DNA of 64,000 bases from JACVRM01 sp963839815 (lineage in GTDB: Bacteria; Actinomycetota; Thermoleophilia; Gaiellales; Gaiellaceae), in NCBI GenBank assembly GCA_963839815.1, contig CAWIWF010000002.1, positions 91,009-155,008 on the forward strand. Reading direction: 5' to 3'. The notes below the pieces were generated by a model that searched no databases, was not told the DNA's origin, and was given only the letters and a program-made list of their open reading frames with translations. Position 1 is the stretch's first letter, and each line of letters starts with the position of its first letter. Positions 1 through 8,674 of this stretch are shown here, piece after piece. The translations under genes were made by a program, and so were the position numbers.

Positions 1-780
1 CGTGGCCGCGGGGACGACGAGCGGCGCAAGCCAGAGGGCCTCGAGCACGAACATCAGCCCGAGGAAGGTGAGGATCAGCATGTGGCCGGCCAGCATGTTG
101 GCGTAGAGCCGCACCGAGAGCGAGATCAGGCGCATCAGCTGGCCGAGGATCTCGAGCGGCACGATCAGCGGGTACATCGCCTTCGGGACGTCCGGGATCC
201 AGCTCTTGAAGTAGCCGACGGCCCCGTTCTCGCGCACACCTTCCACGTGCGTGAACACGAAGCTCATGAGGGCGAGCGCGAGCGTGACGGCGATCGACGA
301 CGTGGCGGCGTAGATGCCGAGCTGGGGCAGCTCCACCCCGGCGATCTCGACCTTCTCGTCCGAGAGGGGCAGCGGGATGAACCCGAGCATGTTGATCGTC
401 CAGATGAAGATGAAGAGGGTCGCCACGTAGGGGAACCAGCGGCCGATCGCCTTCGTCGGCAGTCCCTGCTCCGCGATATTGATCTGGGCCAGCTCGTAGA
501 TCTGCTCGCCGATCGCCTGCCGCCGTCCGGGACGCACGCCGAGGCGGACGCGCATCAGCACGATGCCGATCACGATCGTCAGGGCGGTGCCGAGGAAGAG
601 GTAGGCGACCGCCTTGTTGATCGAGAGGTCGAGGGGTCCGATCTCGATCGGGATCCACGCGTGGAGCTCGAACTCGTGCGACGGGTCGAACTCCTCCTCC
701 GCGGCACTCTCCTCAGCCGCGAGCGCGAGCTGCGGCAGCGCCAGGAAGAGCGCGGTGGTGGCGGCGAGGACGCGCTTCAC
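1..780 (-). CDS. atpB: ATP synthase F0 subunit a (C-terminus cut by window edge)
   Basis: Membrane subunit a of F-type ATP synthase, which forms the proton half-channels beside the c-ring. 260 codons are visible from a GTG at 780; no stop is reached before the window edge. The N-terminus looks like a signal peptide (about residues 1-21), as in many actinobacterial and proteobacterial a subunits, followed by several membrane helices. The signature SVRLYANMLAGH carries the essential stator arginine (about R224). The GTG overlaps the TGA of the preceding atpI-like gene by 4 nt, so translation is probably coupled. The rest of the atp operon (atpE, F, H, A, G, D, C) should lie to the left of the window. 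Confidence 0.95.
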   Translation of the reverse strand, partial: MKRVLAATTALFLALPQLALAAEESAAEEEFDPSHEFELHAWIPIEIGPLDLSINKAVAYLFLGTALTIVIGIVLMRVRLGVRPGRRQAIGEQIYELAQINIAEQGLPTKAIGRWFPYVATLFIFIWTINMLGFIPLPLSDEKVEIAGVELPQLGIYAATSSIAVTLALALMSFVFTHVEGVRENGAVGYFKSWIPDVPKAMYPLIVPLEILGQLMRLISLSVRLYANMLAGHMLILTFLGLMFVLEALWLAPLVVPAAT

Positions 781-1166
781 GCGGGCTCCGCTCCGAAGTA
801 GCCGGCGAGCGACAGGGCCAGCTCGAGCGTGTAGGCGAGCGCGTACACGAGCGCGGCCGCGAGCCCGAGGCTCGCGTCCGAGGCGGCGACCGCGATGACG
901 ACGACCATCACTGCGACCGCGCGAAAGGTCATCCCGATCCCCACCACGCTGGAGGCGGCGAGCTTACCGGGGCCGACCGGCAGACGCGCCAGCACGAGGC
1001 CGAGCACCTGCGCGCCCGCCCAGAGCGCGGCGCCGAGCGCCCACCCCGCAAGCCGCCAGTCCGCGATCAGGAACACCGGCAGGGCGAGCGCGAGCACCAG
1101 GGCCCCGGCGACGAGCGGCAGCGTCCGCGGCGGCATGGGACGGGGGGTCGTGAACGCACCGGCCAT
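777..1166 (-). CDS. AtpI-like ATP synthase accessory membrane protein
   Basis: A 129-residue protein with four predicted membrane helices (for example ALVLALALPVFLIA and AVMVVVIAVAA). Position between an AtpZ-like gene and atpB matches the AtpI/'subunit I' family, which helps c-ring assembly in other bacteria; sequence in this family is poorly conserved, so the name rests largely on position, size and topology. ATG at 1166 was chosen because it overlaps the TGA of the upstream gene by 4 nt (ATGA); the longer frame back to 1376 only reads through the upstream gene out of frame. Downstream it overlaps atpB by 4 nt. Confidence 0.75.
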   Translation of the reverse strand: MAGAFTTPRPMPPRTLPLVAGALVLALALPVFLIADWRLAGWALGAALWAGAQVLGLVLARLPVGPGKLAASSVVGIGMTFRAVAVMVVVIAVAASDASLGLAAALVYALAYTLELALSLAGYFGAEPA

Positions 1167-1363
1167 CAGCTGAAGTAGGCCCGGTAGCGGCGATAGACGA
1201 CGAAGACGCCCGTGGGGATGCCGACGACGGCGCCGCCGAGGGCGCCGAGGGGCCACGATCCGGCGGCCCAGCCCGCGAGCGCGCCCAGGCCTGCGCCCGC
1301 CGCCGTCGAGGCGACGAGCAGGAAGCCCGCTCCGGCGGGCGACGAGCGGGGGACGGGCTCCAT
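1166..1363 (-). CDS. AtpZ/AtpI-family small membrane protein, first gene of ATP synthase operon
   Basis: A 65-residue protein with two hydrophobic helices (about residues 12-32 and 37-56) joined by a Gly/Ala-rich turn and ending in the basic RRYRAYFS. Size, topology and place at the head of the atp operon fit the AtpZ ('putative F0F1-ATPase subunit, Ca2+/Mg2+ transporter') family. The start is the ATG at 1363, eight bases after a TATGCT box, so the mRNA is probably leaderless or nearly so. A much longer frame upstream runs antisense to the neighbouring hydrolase and is a shadow. Confidence 0.75.
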   Translation of the reverse strand: MEPVPRSSPAGAGFLLVASTAAGAGLGALAGWAAGSWPLGALGGAVVGIPTGVFVVYRRYRAYFS

Positions 1364-1371
1364 CCGCGGCG

Positions 1372-1377
1372 AGCATA
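1372..1377 (-). promoter_or_regulatory. -10 box of the ATP synthase operon
   Basis: On the minus strand TATGCT lies 8 nt before the ATG at 1363, leaving almost no 5' UTR. This is the usual actinobacterial leaderless arrangement. A T-rich stretch (ATTTTG) about 16 nt further upstream may serve as a weak -35. Confidence 0.5.
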
Positions 1378-1444
1378 CCAAAGCTTGTGACGCCAAAATC
1401 GGCTCTACCTTGCGCATTCCGCCAAAGTTTGTAGCGTTACGTTC

Positions 1445-2177
1445 GTGCACGTCCACACGCTCGGCGAGGGCCCACGCGTGGTGCTCGTCCACGGCAGCAT
1501 CCACAACAGCGCCACGTGGACGGGGCAGCGGCCGCTGGCGCGGAGGTGGAGCCTCGTGCTTGTCGACCGCGACGGCTATCCGCCGGGGCCGCCGGCCGAT
1601 CGGATCGACTTCGCCGACCAGGCGCGTGCGGTCGCCGCGCTGCTGGAGGAGGGCGACCATCTCGGGGGCTTCTCCTACGGCGGCGTCGTCGCCCTGCTCG
1701 CGGCCGGGGAGCGGCCTGACGTGCTGCGCTCGCTGATGGTGATCGAGCCGCCCTGCTTCGGCGTCGCGCGGGGCGTTCCGGCGGTCGAGGAGGCCGTCGC
1801 GGCATACGAGGCGGTCTGGGCGGGAGATCCGGACGACCTGGCTGGGCTGGTGGCCGGCTTCTCGGCCGTCTTCGGGCCGGCCGGACGGGTGCCGCCGACG
1901 ATCCCTCCCGGGGCCGAGCAGGGTGCCCACGCGCTGGCGGTCGAGCGGCCGCCCTGGGAGGCGGCGATCCCACTCGACCGGCTGGCGGCGGCGTCCATGC
2001 CCACGCTCGTGTGCTCGAGCGGCGGCCTCCCCGCCTACGAGGCCGTGTCCCGCGTGCTGGTCGAGCGGCTCGGCGCCGAGCACGCCGTCATCCCCGGCGC
2101 GCGGCCATGGCGTCCATCGCGCCCCCGGCTTCAACGAGCGCTACGCCGCCTTTCTCCGCCGTGTCGAGGCGGTATGA
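1445..2177 (+). CDS. alpha/beta hydrolase (frameshifted near its catalytic histidine)
   Basis: Alpha/beta-hydrolase fold enzyme, substrate unknown. It starts at a GTG (MHVHTLGEG), with the oxyanion-hole motif VLVHGSIHN at about residues 12-20 and the nucleophile elbow GFSYGG at about residues 74-79. The frame open from the start runs to 2209 but its last part is nonsense-like. Removing one C near 2102 restores PGAGHGVHRAPGFNERYAAF, which supplies the expected catalytic histidine and ends at a TGA at 2177. I therefore annotate one gene of about 243 residues containing a single-base insertion, probably a sequence error. It is divergent from the ATP synthase operon. Confidence 0.75.
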
Positions 2178-2282
2178 GCGTCGTGTCGCCGCTCAGCACG
2201 AAGCCCTAGGACCAGGCGCCGGGACTTGCGACTCGCCGGCTGCACCGATCGGGCGAGAGGCGAGTGCGCGGAGGCCGCGCTG

Positions 2283-2301
2283 GCCCCCGCACGGGCGGGG
2301 C
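2283..2301. terminator. GC hairpin between convergent genes
   Basis: CCCCGC and GCGGGG pair around an ACGG loop in the 155-nt gap between the hydrolase and the convergent epimerase-like gene. There is no U-tract, so intrinsic termination is uncertain. Confidence 0.3.
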
Positions 2302-2332
2302 TACGGGCTCGACGCGCTGCGCTCGTCGACCG

Positions 2333-3904
2333 CTAGCGCCGCGTGATCTCGCCGAGGAAGACGCTCGACGCGTTGCCGGCCGAGTCGCTGCCGAACAGGC
2401 GCACGCCCCAGCGCCCGCGAGGAAGCGTCAGCCGCGTGTTGCCCTCGAGTGGGCGTTTCCCGAGGGTGACGCGCTTGCGGCCGGCGCCGTTCTCGTAGAG
2501 GACGGACAGGCGCACCCACGGTGTGGCCTCGTCTCGGGCGGTCCACACGAGCTTGCGGCCCTCGAGGTGCGCGGCGAGCTGCGGCGGCTCCGCGTCGTAG
2601 CGGAGGTCGATCGACTCCAGCGGCACCTCGGCCGTGTTGCCGGCCAGATCAGTCGCGACGAGCTTGGCGGCGTAGAGGAGCGGGCGGCGGTACCCGGGGT
2701 CCCAGGACAGGGTGTGCCGGCCTCGGCGCAGGCTGAACGGGCGGCGCTCGCCGCCGACCACGAAGCGCACGCTGGACCACTTGTCGAGCGAGAAGGTGAT
2801 CGTGGCGCGGTCGCGGTAGCCGTCGCGCGGCACGGGGTAGACCACCCGCACCGCCGAGAGCGGCTCCATCTCGGGCGGCAGTTGCTGATGGAGCTCGAAA
2901 AGGTCGGCGTACTGCTGCCACTCGGGCCGCTCGTCCAGCTGGGCGAGGCGCTTCAGGAGGGTGACGACGTAGCGGTGGTAGTGCAGCGTCGCCTCGGCGC
3001 CGCCGAGCGAGTAGAGCGACCACGACCCAGTGTCGAAGCCGGGCAGCAGCGTGGCCGCGGCGCTCTCGAGGCTCTCCGTGAAGAGCGTCGCGTCGGCGTT
3101 CCCGGACGCGCGCGCGTACTCGGCGACCGAGAGGGCGGCCTGCAGCTGCGCGTTGAGGACGGTGAGCGAGGAGAAGCTGTAGAGGCGGATCCAGGGGCCG
3201 GCGGACGTCTGCCGCGTGAGCGCGCGCGTGGCGCGCAGCGCCTGTCCGGCCGGGTCGAGCAGCGCCGGGTCGGCGAGCAGCGTCGAGGCGCGGGTGAAGG
3301 CCTGAGCGGCGACGGCCTGTGCCATGCCGGACGTCCACGGTGCCCGGCCGCCCCCGAACGGGAAGTAGTACTCCCACGTCAGGCCCGACGGGGTGGTGAC
3401 GGCCCGGGCGAGCAGGGCCTGCGCGAGCCGCCGCGTGGCCTCCGTGTCCTGGCGGACGACGTGGCCGTTCAGCCGCGCCATGTTGGCGAGGGGGTGAAAC
3501 TGGTAGCCGTGGCCGCGAAAGAAGCGGTACACCGTCCCGTCGGGACCGTCGACGTCGGGCGCCGATGAGGCGCCGCCGAGGATGTGTGCGGCGGTGAGGT
3601 CGAGGCCGCCGAAGACGGCGAGCGAGCGCGGGCCGTCCAGGCGTCCGGCGACGGCGGCGGCGTCGCGGATCGACCCTGTGAGGTCGTCCTTGCGGCGCAG
3701 GGGGACGCGGCGCCAGGCGGAGAGAGCACGGCGCACGACGGCCCGATGGCTGTTCGCCTCGGCCGGCGTCAGCCGCTTCGCCTTGGCGGCGGCCGTGATG
3801 CCGACGCGGATCGTCTGCACGTCCCGGTCCACGGAGCGAGCTGCCGTCGCCGGGGACGCGCAGGCGGCGGCGACGAGCGCCACGAAGACGATCCGACCCC
3901 ACAT
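2333..3904 (-). CDS. Exported D-glucuronyl C5-epimerase-like protein
   Basis: 523 residues. The N-terminus is a signal peptide (MWGRIVFVALVAAACAS, cleavage near residue 22), so the protein is exported. The middle (about residues 130-330) resembles the C-terminal domain of heparosan/glucuronyl C5-epimerases: an all-alpha region with PWTSGMAQA (about residue 190) and GSWSLYSLGG followed by a His/Tyr-rich helix HYHRYVVTLLKRL (about 295-320). The remaining 190 residues look like beta-sandwich (Ig/FlgD-like) modules with DLAGNTAEVP and DSAGNASSVF strands. Known relatives invert C5 of glucuronate within a polymer. It lies beside a glycan-precursor cluster, which supports a role in modifying an exported uronate-containing polysaccharide. 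The enzymatic assignment is by motif resemblance. ATG at 3904 follows GGAGAGGACG. Confidence 0.65.
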   Translation of the reverse strand: MWGRIVFVALVAAACASPATAARSVDRDVQTIRVGITAAAKAKRLTPAEANSHRAVVRRALSAWRRVPLRRKDDLTGSIRDAAAVAGRLDGPRSLAVFGGLDLTAAHILGGASSAPDVDGPDGTVYRFFRGHGYQFHPLANMARLNGHVVRQDTEATRRLAQALLARAVTTPSGLTWEYYFPFGGGRAPWTSGMAQAVAAQAFTRASTLLADPALLDPAGQALRATRALTRQTSAGPWIRLYSFSSLTVLNAQLQAALSVAEYARASGNADATLFTESLESAAATLLPGFDTGSWSLYSLGGAEATLHYHRYVVTLLKRLAQLDERPEWQQYADLFELHQQLPPEMEPLSAVRVVYPVPRDGYRDRATITFSLDKWSSVRFVVGGERRPFSLRRGRHTLSWDPGYRRPLLYAAKLVATDLAGNTAEVPLESIDLRYDAEPPQLAAHLEGRKLVWTARDEATPWVRLSVLYENGAGRKRVTLGKRPLEGNTRLTLPRGRWGVRLFGSDSAGNASSVFLGEITRR

Positions 3905-4067
3905 CGTCCTCTCCAGGCTAGCGGTGACCCACCCCTCCGCACAGAGGCTTTACAACACAGATTCCCTGCTCAGGAGGACAGAGGCCCCGCGGCCGACGCG
4001 GTCGCGGAGCCGGCACGCCCGAGGGACAGTCCCCTGGAGGTGGCCCGCCGGGACGGGTCGGGCGCCA

Positions 4068-4073
4068 TACCAT
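4068..4073 (+). promoter_or_regulatory. -10 box of the DUF354 gene
   Basis: TACCAT ends exactly 6 nt before the ATG at 4080, consistent with a leaderless mRNA. Confidence 0.5.
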
Positions 4074-4079
4074 CGCCGC

Positions 4080-5102
4080 ATGCGCGTCTGGGTGGACCTC
4101 ACCAACACGGCGCACGTGCAGGTGCTGCGGCCGCTGGTGGAGCTGCTCGAGGAGCGCGGCCACGACGTCGAGCTGACCGCCCGGCCGCTGTCGCAGACGC
4201 TCGCGATGCTCGAGCGCTGGGGACGCGACGCCGAGGTGATCGGCTACCACGGCGGAGCGGGCCGGCTCGGCAAGGCACGGGCCGCCGCGTCGCGCGTCCC
4301 GCAACTCGTCCGCTGGGCGCGCCGCCGGCGCTTCGACTGCGCTCTCGCGCACGGCTCCACCGACCTGCCGCCTACGTGCCGGCTGCTGCGCATCCGGAAC
4401 ACGACCATGTTCGACTACGAGTGGGCCGAGCTCCAGCATCACGTCAACTGCCGACTCGCCAACCGGGTGCTCGTGCCGAACGCCATCCCGGCCGAGCGCC
4501 TCGCCCGCTACGGCGCGAGGCCGCCAAAGCTCGTCCGCTACCCGGGCCTGAAGGAGGAGTACTTCCTGAACGGCTTCGAGCCGGACCCGGTCGTCCTCGA
4601 CGGCCTCGGCATCGACCGGGAGCGCGTGCTCTGCGTCGTTCGCACGGCTCCGTCATACGCCCTCTACCTGGGCGGCTCCGAGAACCCGCTCCTCCCCCGC
4701 CTGCTGGCGCGTCTCTCGGCCGCCGAGGGGACGCAGACCGTGGTTGTGGCGCGGACGCCCGAGCAGCAGGCGGCCGTCGAGCAGCTGAGCCTGCCGGGCG
4801 TGATCGTGCCGCGCGAGACGGTGGACGGCCGCAGCCTCGTCGCGTTCGCCGACCTGCTGGTCTCCGCGGGCGGCACCATGAACCGCGAGGCGGCGGTCCT
4901 GGGGACGCCCGTCTACTCGATCTTCGAGGGGCGGCCGGGAGCCGTCGACGAGCAGCTCGAGCGCGAGGGGCGCCTGCGGGTCCTGCGCGATCCGGACGAC
5001 GTCACGGTCGAACACAAGCCCGACCGCGAGTCGTGGCGCCGCCGTGTCCGTCGCGACCCGGCCGACCTCCTCCGGCTCGCGCTCCCCTGGCTCGGCGACT
5101 GA
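4080..5102 (+). CDS. DUF354 protein, predicted glycosyltransferase-fold enzyme
   Basis: 340 residues. It begins MRVWVDLTNTAHVQVL, a hallmark of the DUF354 family, which has a two-Rossmann GT-B-like fold related to UDP-GlcNAc 2-epimerase and lipid-A-disaccharide synthase. Other family features are GSTDLPPTCRLL, the central FDYEWAELQHH and the C-terminal nucleotide-binding-type SAGGTMNREAAVLGTP at about residues 262-277. No DUF354 reaction is firmly established. Family members cluster with surface polysaccharide genes, and here it sits between the C5-epimerase-like gene and a WecA-type transferase. Start: the ATG at 4080 after a TACCAT box; the longer upstream frame runs antisense to the epimerase-like gene and is rejected. 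Confidence 0.85.
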   Translation: MRVWVDLTNTAHVQVLRPLVELLEERGHDVELTARPLSQTLAMLERWGRDAEVIGYHGGAGRLGKARAAASRVPQLVRWARRRRFDCALAHGSTDLPPTCRLLRIRNTTMFDYEWAELQHHVNCRLANRVLVPNAIPAERLARYGARPPKLVRYPGLKEEYFLNGFEPDPVVLDGLGIDRERVLCVVRTAPSYALYLGGSENPLLPRLLARLSAAEGTQTVVVARTPEQQAAVEQLSLPGVIVPRETVDGRSLVAFADLLVSAGGTMNREAAVLGTPVYSIFEGRPGAVDEQLEREGRLRVLRDPDDVTVEHKPDRESWRRRVRRDPADLLRLALPWLGD

Positions 5103-5147
5103 GAGACGAGGCGGCGAGCACGGCCGCCGGCGCGCCGCCCGGTGCGG

Positions 5148-6323
5148 CTACTCGTTTCGGCCCGCCGCGAGAGCCCGCTCGACGGCCTCCTCGCGATCGC
5201 CCTCCGGGGCTGCGCGTCGCAGCCGTAGCGCCTCCAGGTGCCGCTCCTTGAGGATCTCGAGCGTGTAGACCATCCAGACCGACGCGGCGATGACGACGAC
5301 GCCGCCGCCGAGCCCGGCCAGCGTGTTCTCGAGATCCCAGACGCCCTTTGGCCGCGGCGGCACGAAGCGGAGCAGGATCGCGTAGGCCGAAAGCAGCGCG
5401 GCCCAGACGTGCAGGTACGCCGCAGTGCGCCGCTGCGAGAGGCCGATGCGCAGGAAGCGGTGGTAGAAGTGGTTCTGGTCGGCGTTCCAGGGCGGCCGCC
5501 GGTACTTGAGCCGCTTCAGCACGACGAACGACGTGTCCAGGATCGGCACGGCCAGCACGAGCAGCGGCCCGGCGAGGGCGATCGTGGCCGCCGTCTTCAT
5601 CACGCCCTGGACCGCCACCGCCGCGAGCAGGAAGCCGAGCGCCAGCGCCCCCGTGTCCCCCATGAAGATCTTCGCCGGGTGGTAGTTGTGCTTCAGGAAC
5701 GCCACCGTCGCGCCGCAGACGACGGCAGCGAGCAAGGCTGCGTTCTCGCGCCCGAACGAGGCGCCGAGCAGCGCGTACGACCCGGCGGCGATGGCGACGA
5801 TGCCCGCCGCGAGCCCATCCATTCCGTCGATCAGGTTGACCAGGTTCGTGACCGCCGCGATCCAGAAGATCGTCAGCACGTACGCAGCCCAGCCGAGGTC
5901 GTGGTCGCCGACCAGCGGCAGCGTCACCCGGTCGAAGTTGACGTCGAAGCCCACCACCGGAATGAGCGAGACCAGGACGATCCCGGCCATCTTCACGCTG
6001 GGCCTCAGCCCCCGGACGTCGTCAACGAGCCCGATCGCGGCCGCCAGCAGCGTGCCGATCATGATGCCGAGGTAGGGCCCGTCGAGGTCGACCCAGATCG
6101 CCGCCGGCACGGCGATTCCGGCGATGATCGCGAGCCCGCCGATGCGCGGCACGGGCTGCTTGTGGACGCGCGGGCGGTCGTCCCCCACGTCGATCCCGCC
6201 GATCGCCGGCGCGAGCCGAACGACCAGAGGGGTCAGCACCAGGACGAGCGCAGCGGCCAGTGCGAACGCCGGCACCGCCGGGCTGTCCAGCACCAGGGCG
6301 CGCAGCGACTCCTGGAAGGACAT
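5148..6323 (-). CDS. WecA/MraY-family undecaprenyl-phosphate sugar-1-phosphate transferase
   Basis: Polytopic membrane enzyme (391 residues, about 10-11 helices) of glycosyltransferase family 4. It transfers a UDP-HexNAc sugar phosphate to undecaprenyl phosphate, the first membrane step of glycan assembly. Visible motifs: GLVDDVRG (Mg2+-binding DD, about residue 98), NLVNLIDGMDGLAAG (about 157-171), KIFMGDTGALALG (about 220) and the loop DQNHFYHRFL (about 283), equivalent to the HxH sugar-binding loop. The soluble C-terminal tail is charged. ATG at 6323 lies 6 nt after TATACA. An in-frame start at 6353 would lie upstream of that promoter. Probably primes synthesis of the polymer whose sugars are made by the neighbouring genes. 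Confidence 0.85.
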   Translation of the reverse strand: MSFQESLRALVLDSPAVPAFALAAALVLVLTPLVVRLAPAIGGIDVGDDRPRVHKQPVPRIGGLAIIAGIAVPAAIWVDLDGPYLGIMIGTLLAAAIGLVDDVRGLRPSVKMAGIVLVSLIPVVGFDVNFDRVTLPLVGDHDLGWAAYVLTIFWIAAVTNLVNLIDGMDGLAAGIVAIAAGSYALLGASFGRENAALLAAVVCGATVAFLKHNYHPAKIFMGDTGALALGFLLAAVAVQGVMKTAATIALAGPLLVLAVPILDTSFVVLKRLKYRRPPWNADQNHFYHRFLRIGLSQRRTAAYLHVWAALLSAYAILLRFVPPRPKGVWDLENTLAGLGGGVVVIAASVWMVYTLEILKERHLEALRLRRAAPEGDREEAVERALAAGRNE

Positions 6324-6329
6324 GCGCCG

Positions 6330-6335
6330 TGTATA
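6330..6335 (-). promoter_or_regulatory. -10 box of the WecA-like gene
   Basis: Minus-strand TGG-TATACA (extended -10) lies 6 nt before the ATG at 6323, a leaderless arrangement that also decides the start codon. Confidence 0.55.
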
Positions 6336-6406
6336 CCAGAGGCCCTTGCCCACGCCCCGCCGGCCGCTACGGAGGCGTCGGGAGGCTTCGCTACCATCGG
6401 CGCCCT

Positions 6407-7720
6407 ATGACCGAGGCGCTGTCCTCCCTGTCGACCTTCGACGACCGCATCGCCACGCGAGAGGCGAAGATCGGCATCGTCGGCCTCGGCTATGCGGGCC
6501 TGCCGCTCGCAATGGCGTTCGGCGAGGCCGGGTTCCAGATCACCGGCGTCGACCTCAACGCCGAGCGCGTGCGCGCGATCGAGGAGCGGCGCTCGTATCT
6601 CGTCGACGTCCCGGCGGAGCGCTACGCGCCGCTCGACGGGCGGCTGCACGCGACGACCGACTACGCGGCCGTGGCCGAGCTCGACGCACTGACGATCTGC
6701 GTGCCGACACCGCTCTCGAAGACCCGCTCGCCCGACCTCTCCTACATCGTCTCCGCCGCCGAGTCCGTGGCAGCCAACATGCGCCCGGGCCAGCTGGTCG
6801 TGCTCCAGTCGACGACCTACCCGGGCACGACGGAGGAGATCGTGCTCCCGATCCTCGAGCGCTCCGGCGGCGAGGTCGGCTCGGACTTCTTCCTCGGCTA
6901 CGCGCCGGAGCGTGTCGACCCGGGCAACCGCCAGTGGACGATCCGCAACACGCCGAAGCTCGTCGCCGGCGCCACGCCCGAGTGCCGCCGCCGCACCGAG
7001 CTGCTCTACCGGCAGATCGTCGACACGATCATCCCCTGCTCGAGCCCGATGGTCGCCGAGACGGCGAAGATCCACGAGAACACGTTCCGCGCCGTCAACA
7101 TCGCGCTCGCGAACGAGCTGGCGCTGATGTGCGACCGGCTCGGCATCTCCGCGTGGGAGGTGATCGAGGCGGCGGCGACGAAGCCGTTCGCCTTCCTGCC
7201 GCACTACCCCGGGCCGGGTCTCGGCGGCGACTGCATCCCGATCGTGCCCCACTACCTGGCCTGGCGGCTGCGCGAGTACGGCTACTCCGCACAGCTCATC
7301 GAGGCGGCGCACGAGGTCAACGCGCGCATGCCGATCTACGTCGTGCAGAAGATCGCCGACGCGCTCAACGAGGCCGACCGCCCGATCAAGGGCTCCCGGA
7401 TCCTTCTCCTCGGCATGGCCTACAAGCCGGACGTCCACGACACACGCGAGTCGCCGAGCCTCGAGGTCATGCGCCAGCTGCTGCAGCGCGGCGGCGACGT
7501 CGTCTATTGCGACCCGTGGGTGGACGTCGTCGAGTTGGACGACCGCGAGCACAGAACCCTGCCCTGGTCGCGGGAGACGGTGACCGCAGCCGACTGCGTC
7601 GTCGTGCTGACCGCGCACGGCGAGTTCGTGCGCGAGCCGCTCTGGGACGACGCCGGCCTAATCGTGGACACGCGCAACGTCGTCCCGATCGAGGCGACGG
7701 CGCACGTCACGCGCATCTAG
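6407..7720 (+). CDS. UDP-sugar (UDP-GlcNAc/UDP-Glc type) 6-dehydrogenase
   Basis: 437-residue nucleotide-sugar dehydrogenase that oxidises C6 of a UDP-hexose to a uronate with two NAD+. The NAD-binding motif GIVGLGYAGLPLA is at about residues 23-35, CVPTPLS at about 102, and the catalytic cysteine lies in GLGGDCIPIVPHY (about Cys274). The C-terminal UDP-binding domain carries GMAYKPDVHDTRESPS (about 335). The form GxCIPIxPHY resembles UDP-GlcNAc/UDP-GalNAc dehydrogenases (WbpA/WecC group) more than plain UDP-glucose dehydrogenase; that distinction is an inference. It supplies a uronic acid for the glycan locus and heads a plus-strand run with the three following sugar genes. ATG at 6407. Confidence 0.9.
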   Translation: MTEALSSLSTFDDRIATREAKIGIVGLGYAGLPLAMAFGEAGFQITGVDLNAERVRAIEERRSYLVDVPAERYAPLDGRLHATTDYAAVAELDALTICVPTPLSKTRSPDLSYIVSAAESVAANMRPGQLVVLQSTTYPGTTEEIVLPILERSGGEVGSDFFLGYAPERVDPGNRQWTIRNTPKLVAGATPECRRRTELLYRQIVDTIIPCSSPMVAETAKIHENTFRAVNIALANELALMCDRLGISAWEVIEAAATKPFAFLPHYPGPGLGGDCIPIVPHYLAWRLREYGYSAQLIEAAHEVNARMPIYVVQKIADALNEADRPIKGSRILLLGMAYKPDVHDTRESPSLEVMRQLLQRGGDVVYCDPWVDVVELDDREHRTLPWSRETVTAADCVVVLTAHGEFVREPLWDDAGLIVDTRNVVPIEATAHVTRI

Positions 7721-7801
7721 CAGAGCGAGCGCCATGCGCGACCCGGCAGGCGCAGCGAGCGGCACCGGGCGCCGCCGCAGCAGCACCGGGGTCGGAACGC
7801 C

Positions 7802-8674
7802 GTGAACGGAGCACCCGCGAGCCTCCAGCTCGTCCTGGGCGCGGGCTACCTCGGCGCCAAGGTCGCAGAGCTCGCCCTGGCCCGCGGCGACCGGGTCGTG
7901 CTCGCCGACAACTGGTACGCCACCGAGCGGACCCAGCTCGCCCCACTCGAGGCGCGCGGGGCGCGAGTCGTCACCGCCGACATCCGCAGCCCCGACGAGC
8001 TCGACGCGCTCCTCGACGAGCGGCCGGCGCGCGTCCACCTGCTCGCCGCGCAGGCCTCTCGCCCGATCTCGGAGCGCGATCCCGACTACACCGAGCAGAC
8101 GAACGTGACCGGCGTCCGCCGGGTCGCCGAGGCCGTCGCGCGGGCGGGCGGCCTCCCGCTCGCCTTCGGCAGCTCGCTTCACGTCTACGGCCCGCAGCTC
8201 GCCGGGCGCCTGACCGCTGCGCACCCGTACGGCCCCCAGGGCGACCTCGCCCACCTGACCAAGATCGCAGGCGAGCTCGTGCTCGACCTGCACGCGCGCC
8301 GCGCCGGCTTCGAGCTCGGCATCTTCCGGCTCGGCATCCTCTACGGGCCGAGCCCCGTCGAGCACGACCGCCCCGACTCGCAGACCGTGGTCGACAAGTT
8401 CCGCCGGCTCGCCGCCGCCGGTGAGGCGCTGCCGCTCGACGACGGCGGCGCCGCCACGATCGGGGTCGCACACGTCGAGGACGCCGCCCGCATCCTGCTC
8501 GAGGCGCCGCTCGCCGGCGCGGCGAACGTGGCCGCCGAGACGGTGACGGTTGCGGACGTCGCGGCCCTCGCCACGGGTGCGCCTGCCAAGGGAGACGTCG
8601 CGTGGCACGTCGAGTCGCCGTTCGCCTACAGGCACCGGCTGGCCGCCTATCTCGCGGCGCCGGTGGCGGCGTGA
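7802..8674 (+). CDS. NAD-dependent epimerase/dehydratase-like protein lacking the SDR Tyr
   Basis: 290-residue extended-SDR protein. The dinucleotide motif is GAGYLGAKV (residues 13-21) rather than TGxxGxxG, and the family's AFGSSLHVYGPQ strand is present (about 120). The usual active-site YxxxK is not seen: the region aligns to GDLAHLTKIAGE, which keeps the Lys but not the Tyr. It may use another acid/base, act on an unusual sugar, or be non-catalytic. GTG start at 7802; the next gene starts on its stop codon (GTGA), so the two SDR genes are translationally coupled. Its partner has an intact YxxxK, which suggests joint work on one nucleotide sugar. Confidence 0.75.
   Translation: MNGAPASLQLVLGAGYLGAKVAELALARGDRVVLADNWYATERTQLAPLEARGARVVTADIRSPDELDALLDERPARVHLLAAQASRPISERDPDYTEQTNVTGVRRVAEAVARAGGLPLAFGSSLHVYGPQLAGRLTAAHPYGPQGDLAHLTKIAGELVLDLHARRAGFELGIFRLGILYGPSPVEHDRPDSQTVVDKFRRLAAAGEALPLDDGGAATIGVAHVEDAARILLEAPLAGAANVAAETVTVADVAALATGAPAKGDVAWHVESPFAYRHRLAAYLAAPVAA

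Noticed and set aside
7734..7805. 23-codon ATG frame overlapping the start of the first SDR gene (ATG...TGA overlapping GTG)
   Set aside because: Composition is Gly/Arg/Ser-rich without a hydrophobic or conserved feature. It could be a leader, but nothing else supports it.
6233..8635. Long minus-strand frames opposite the sugar dehydrogenase and SDR genes
   Set aside because: Antisense shadows of conserved plus-strand enzymes with His/Arg/Asp-rich low-complexity translations.
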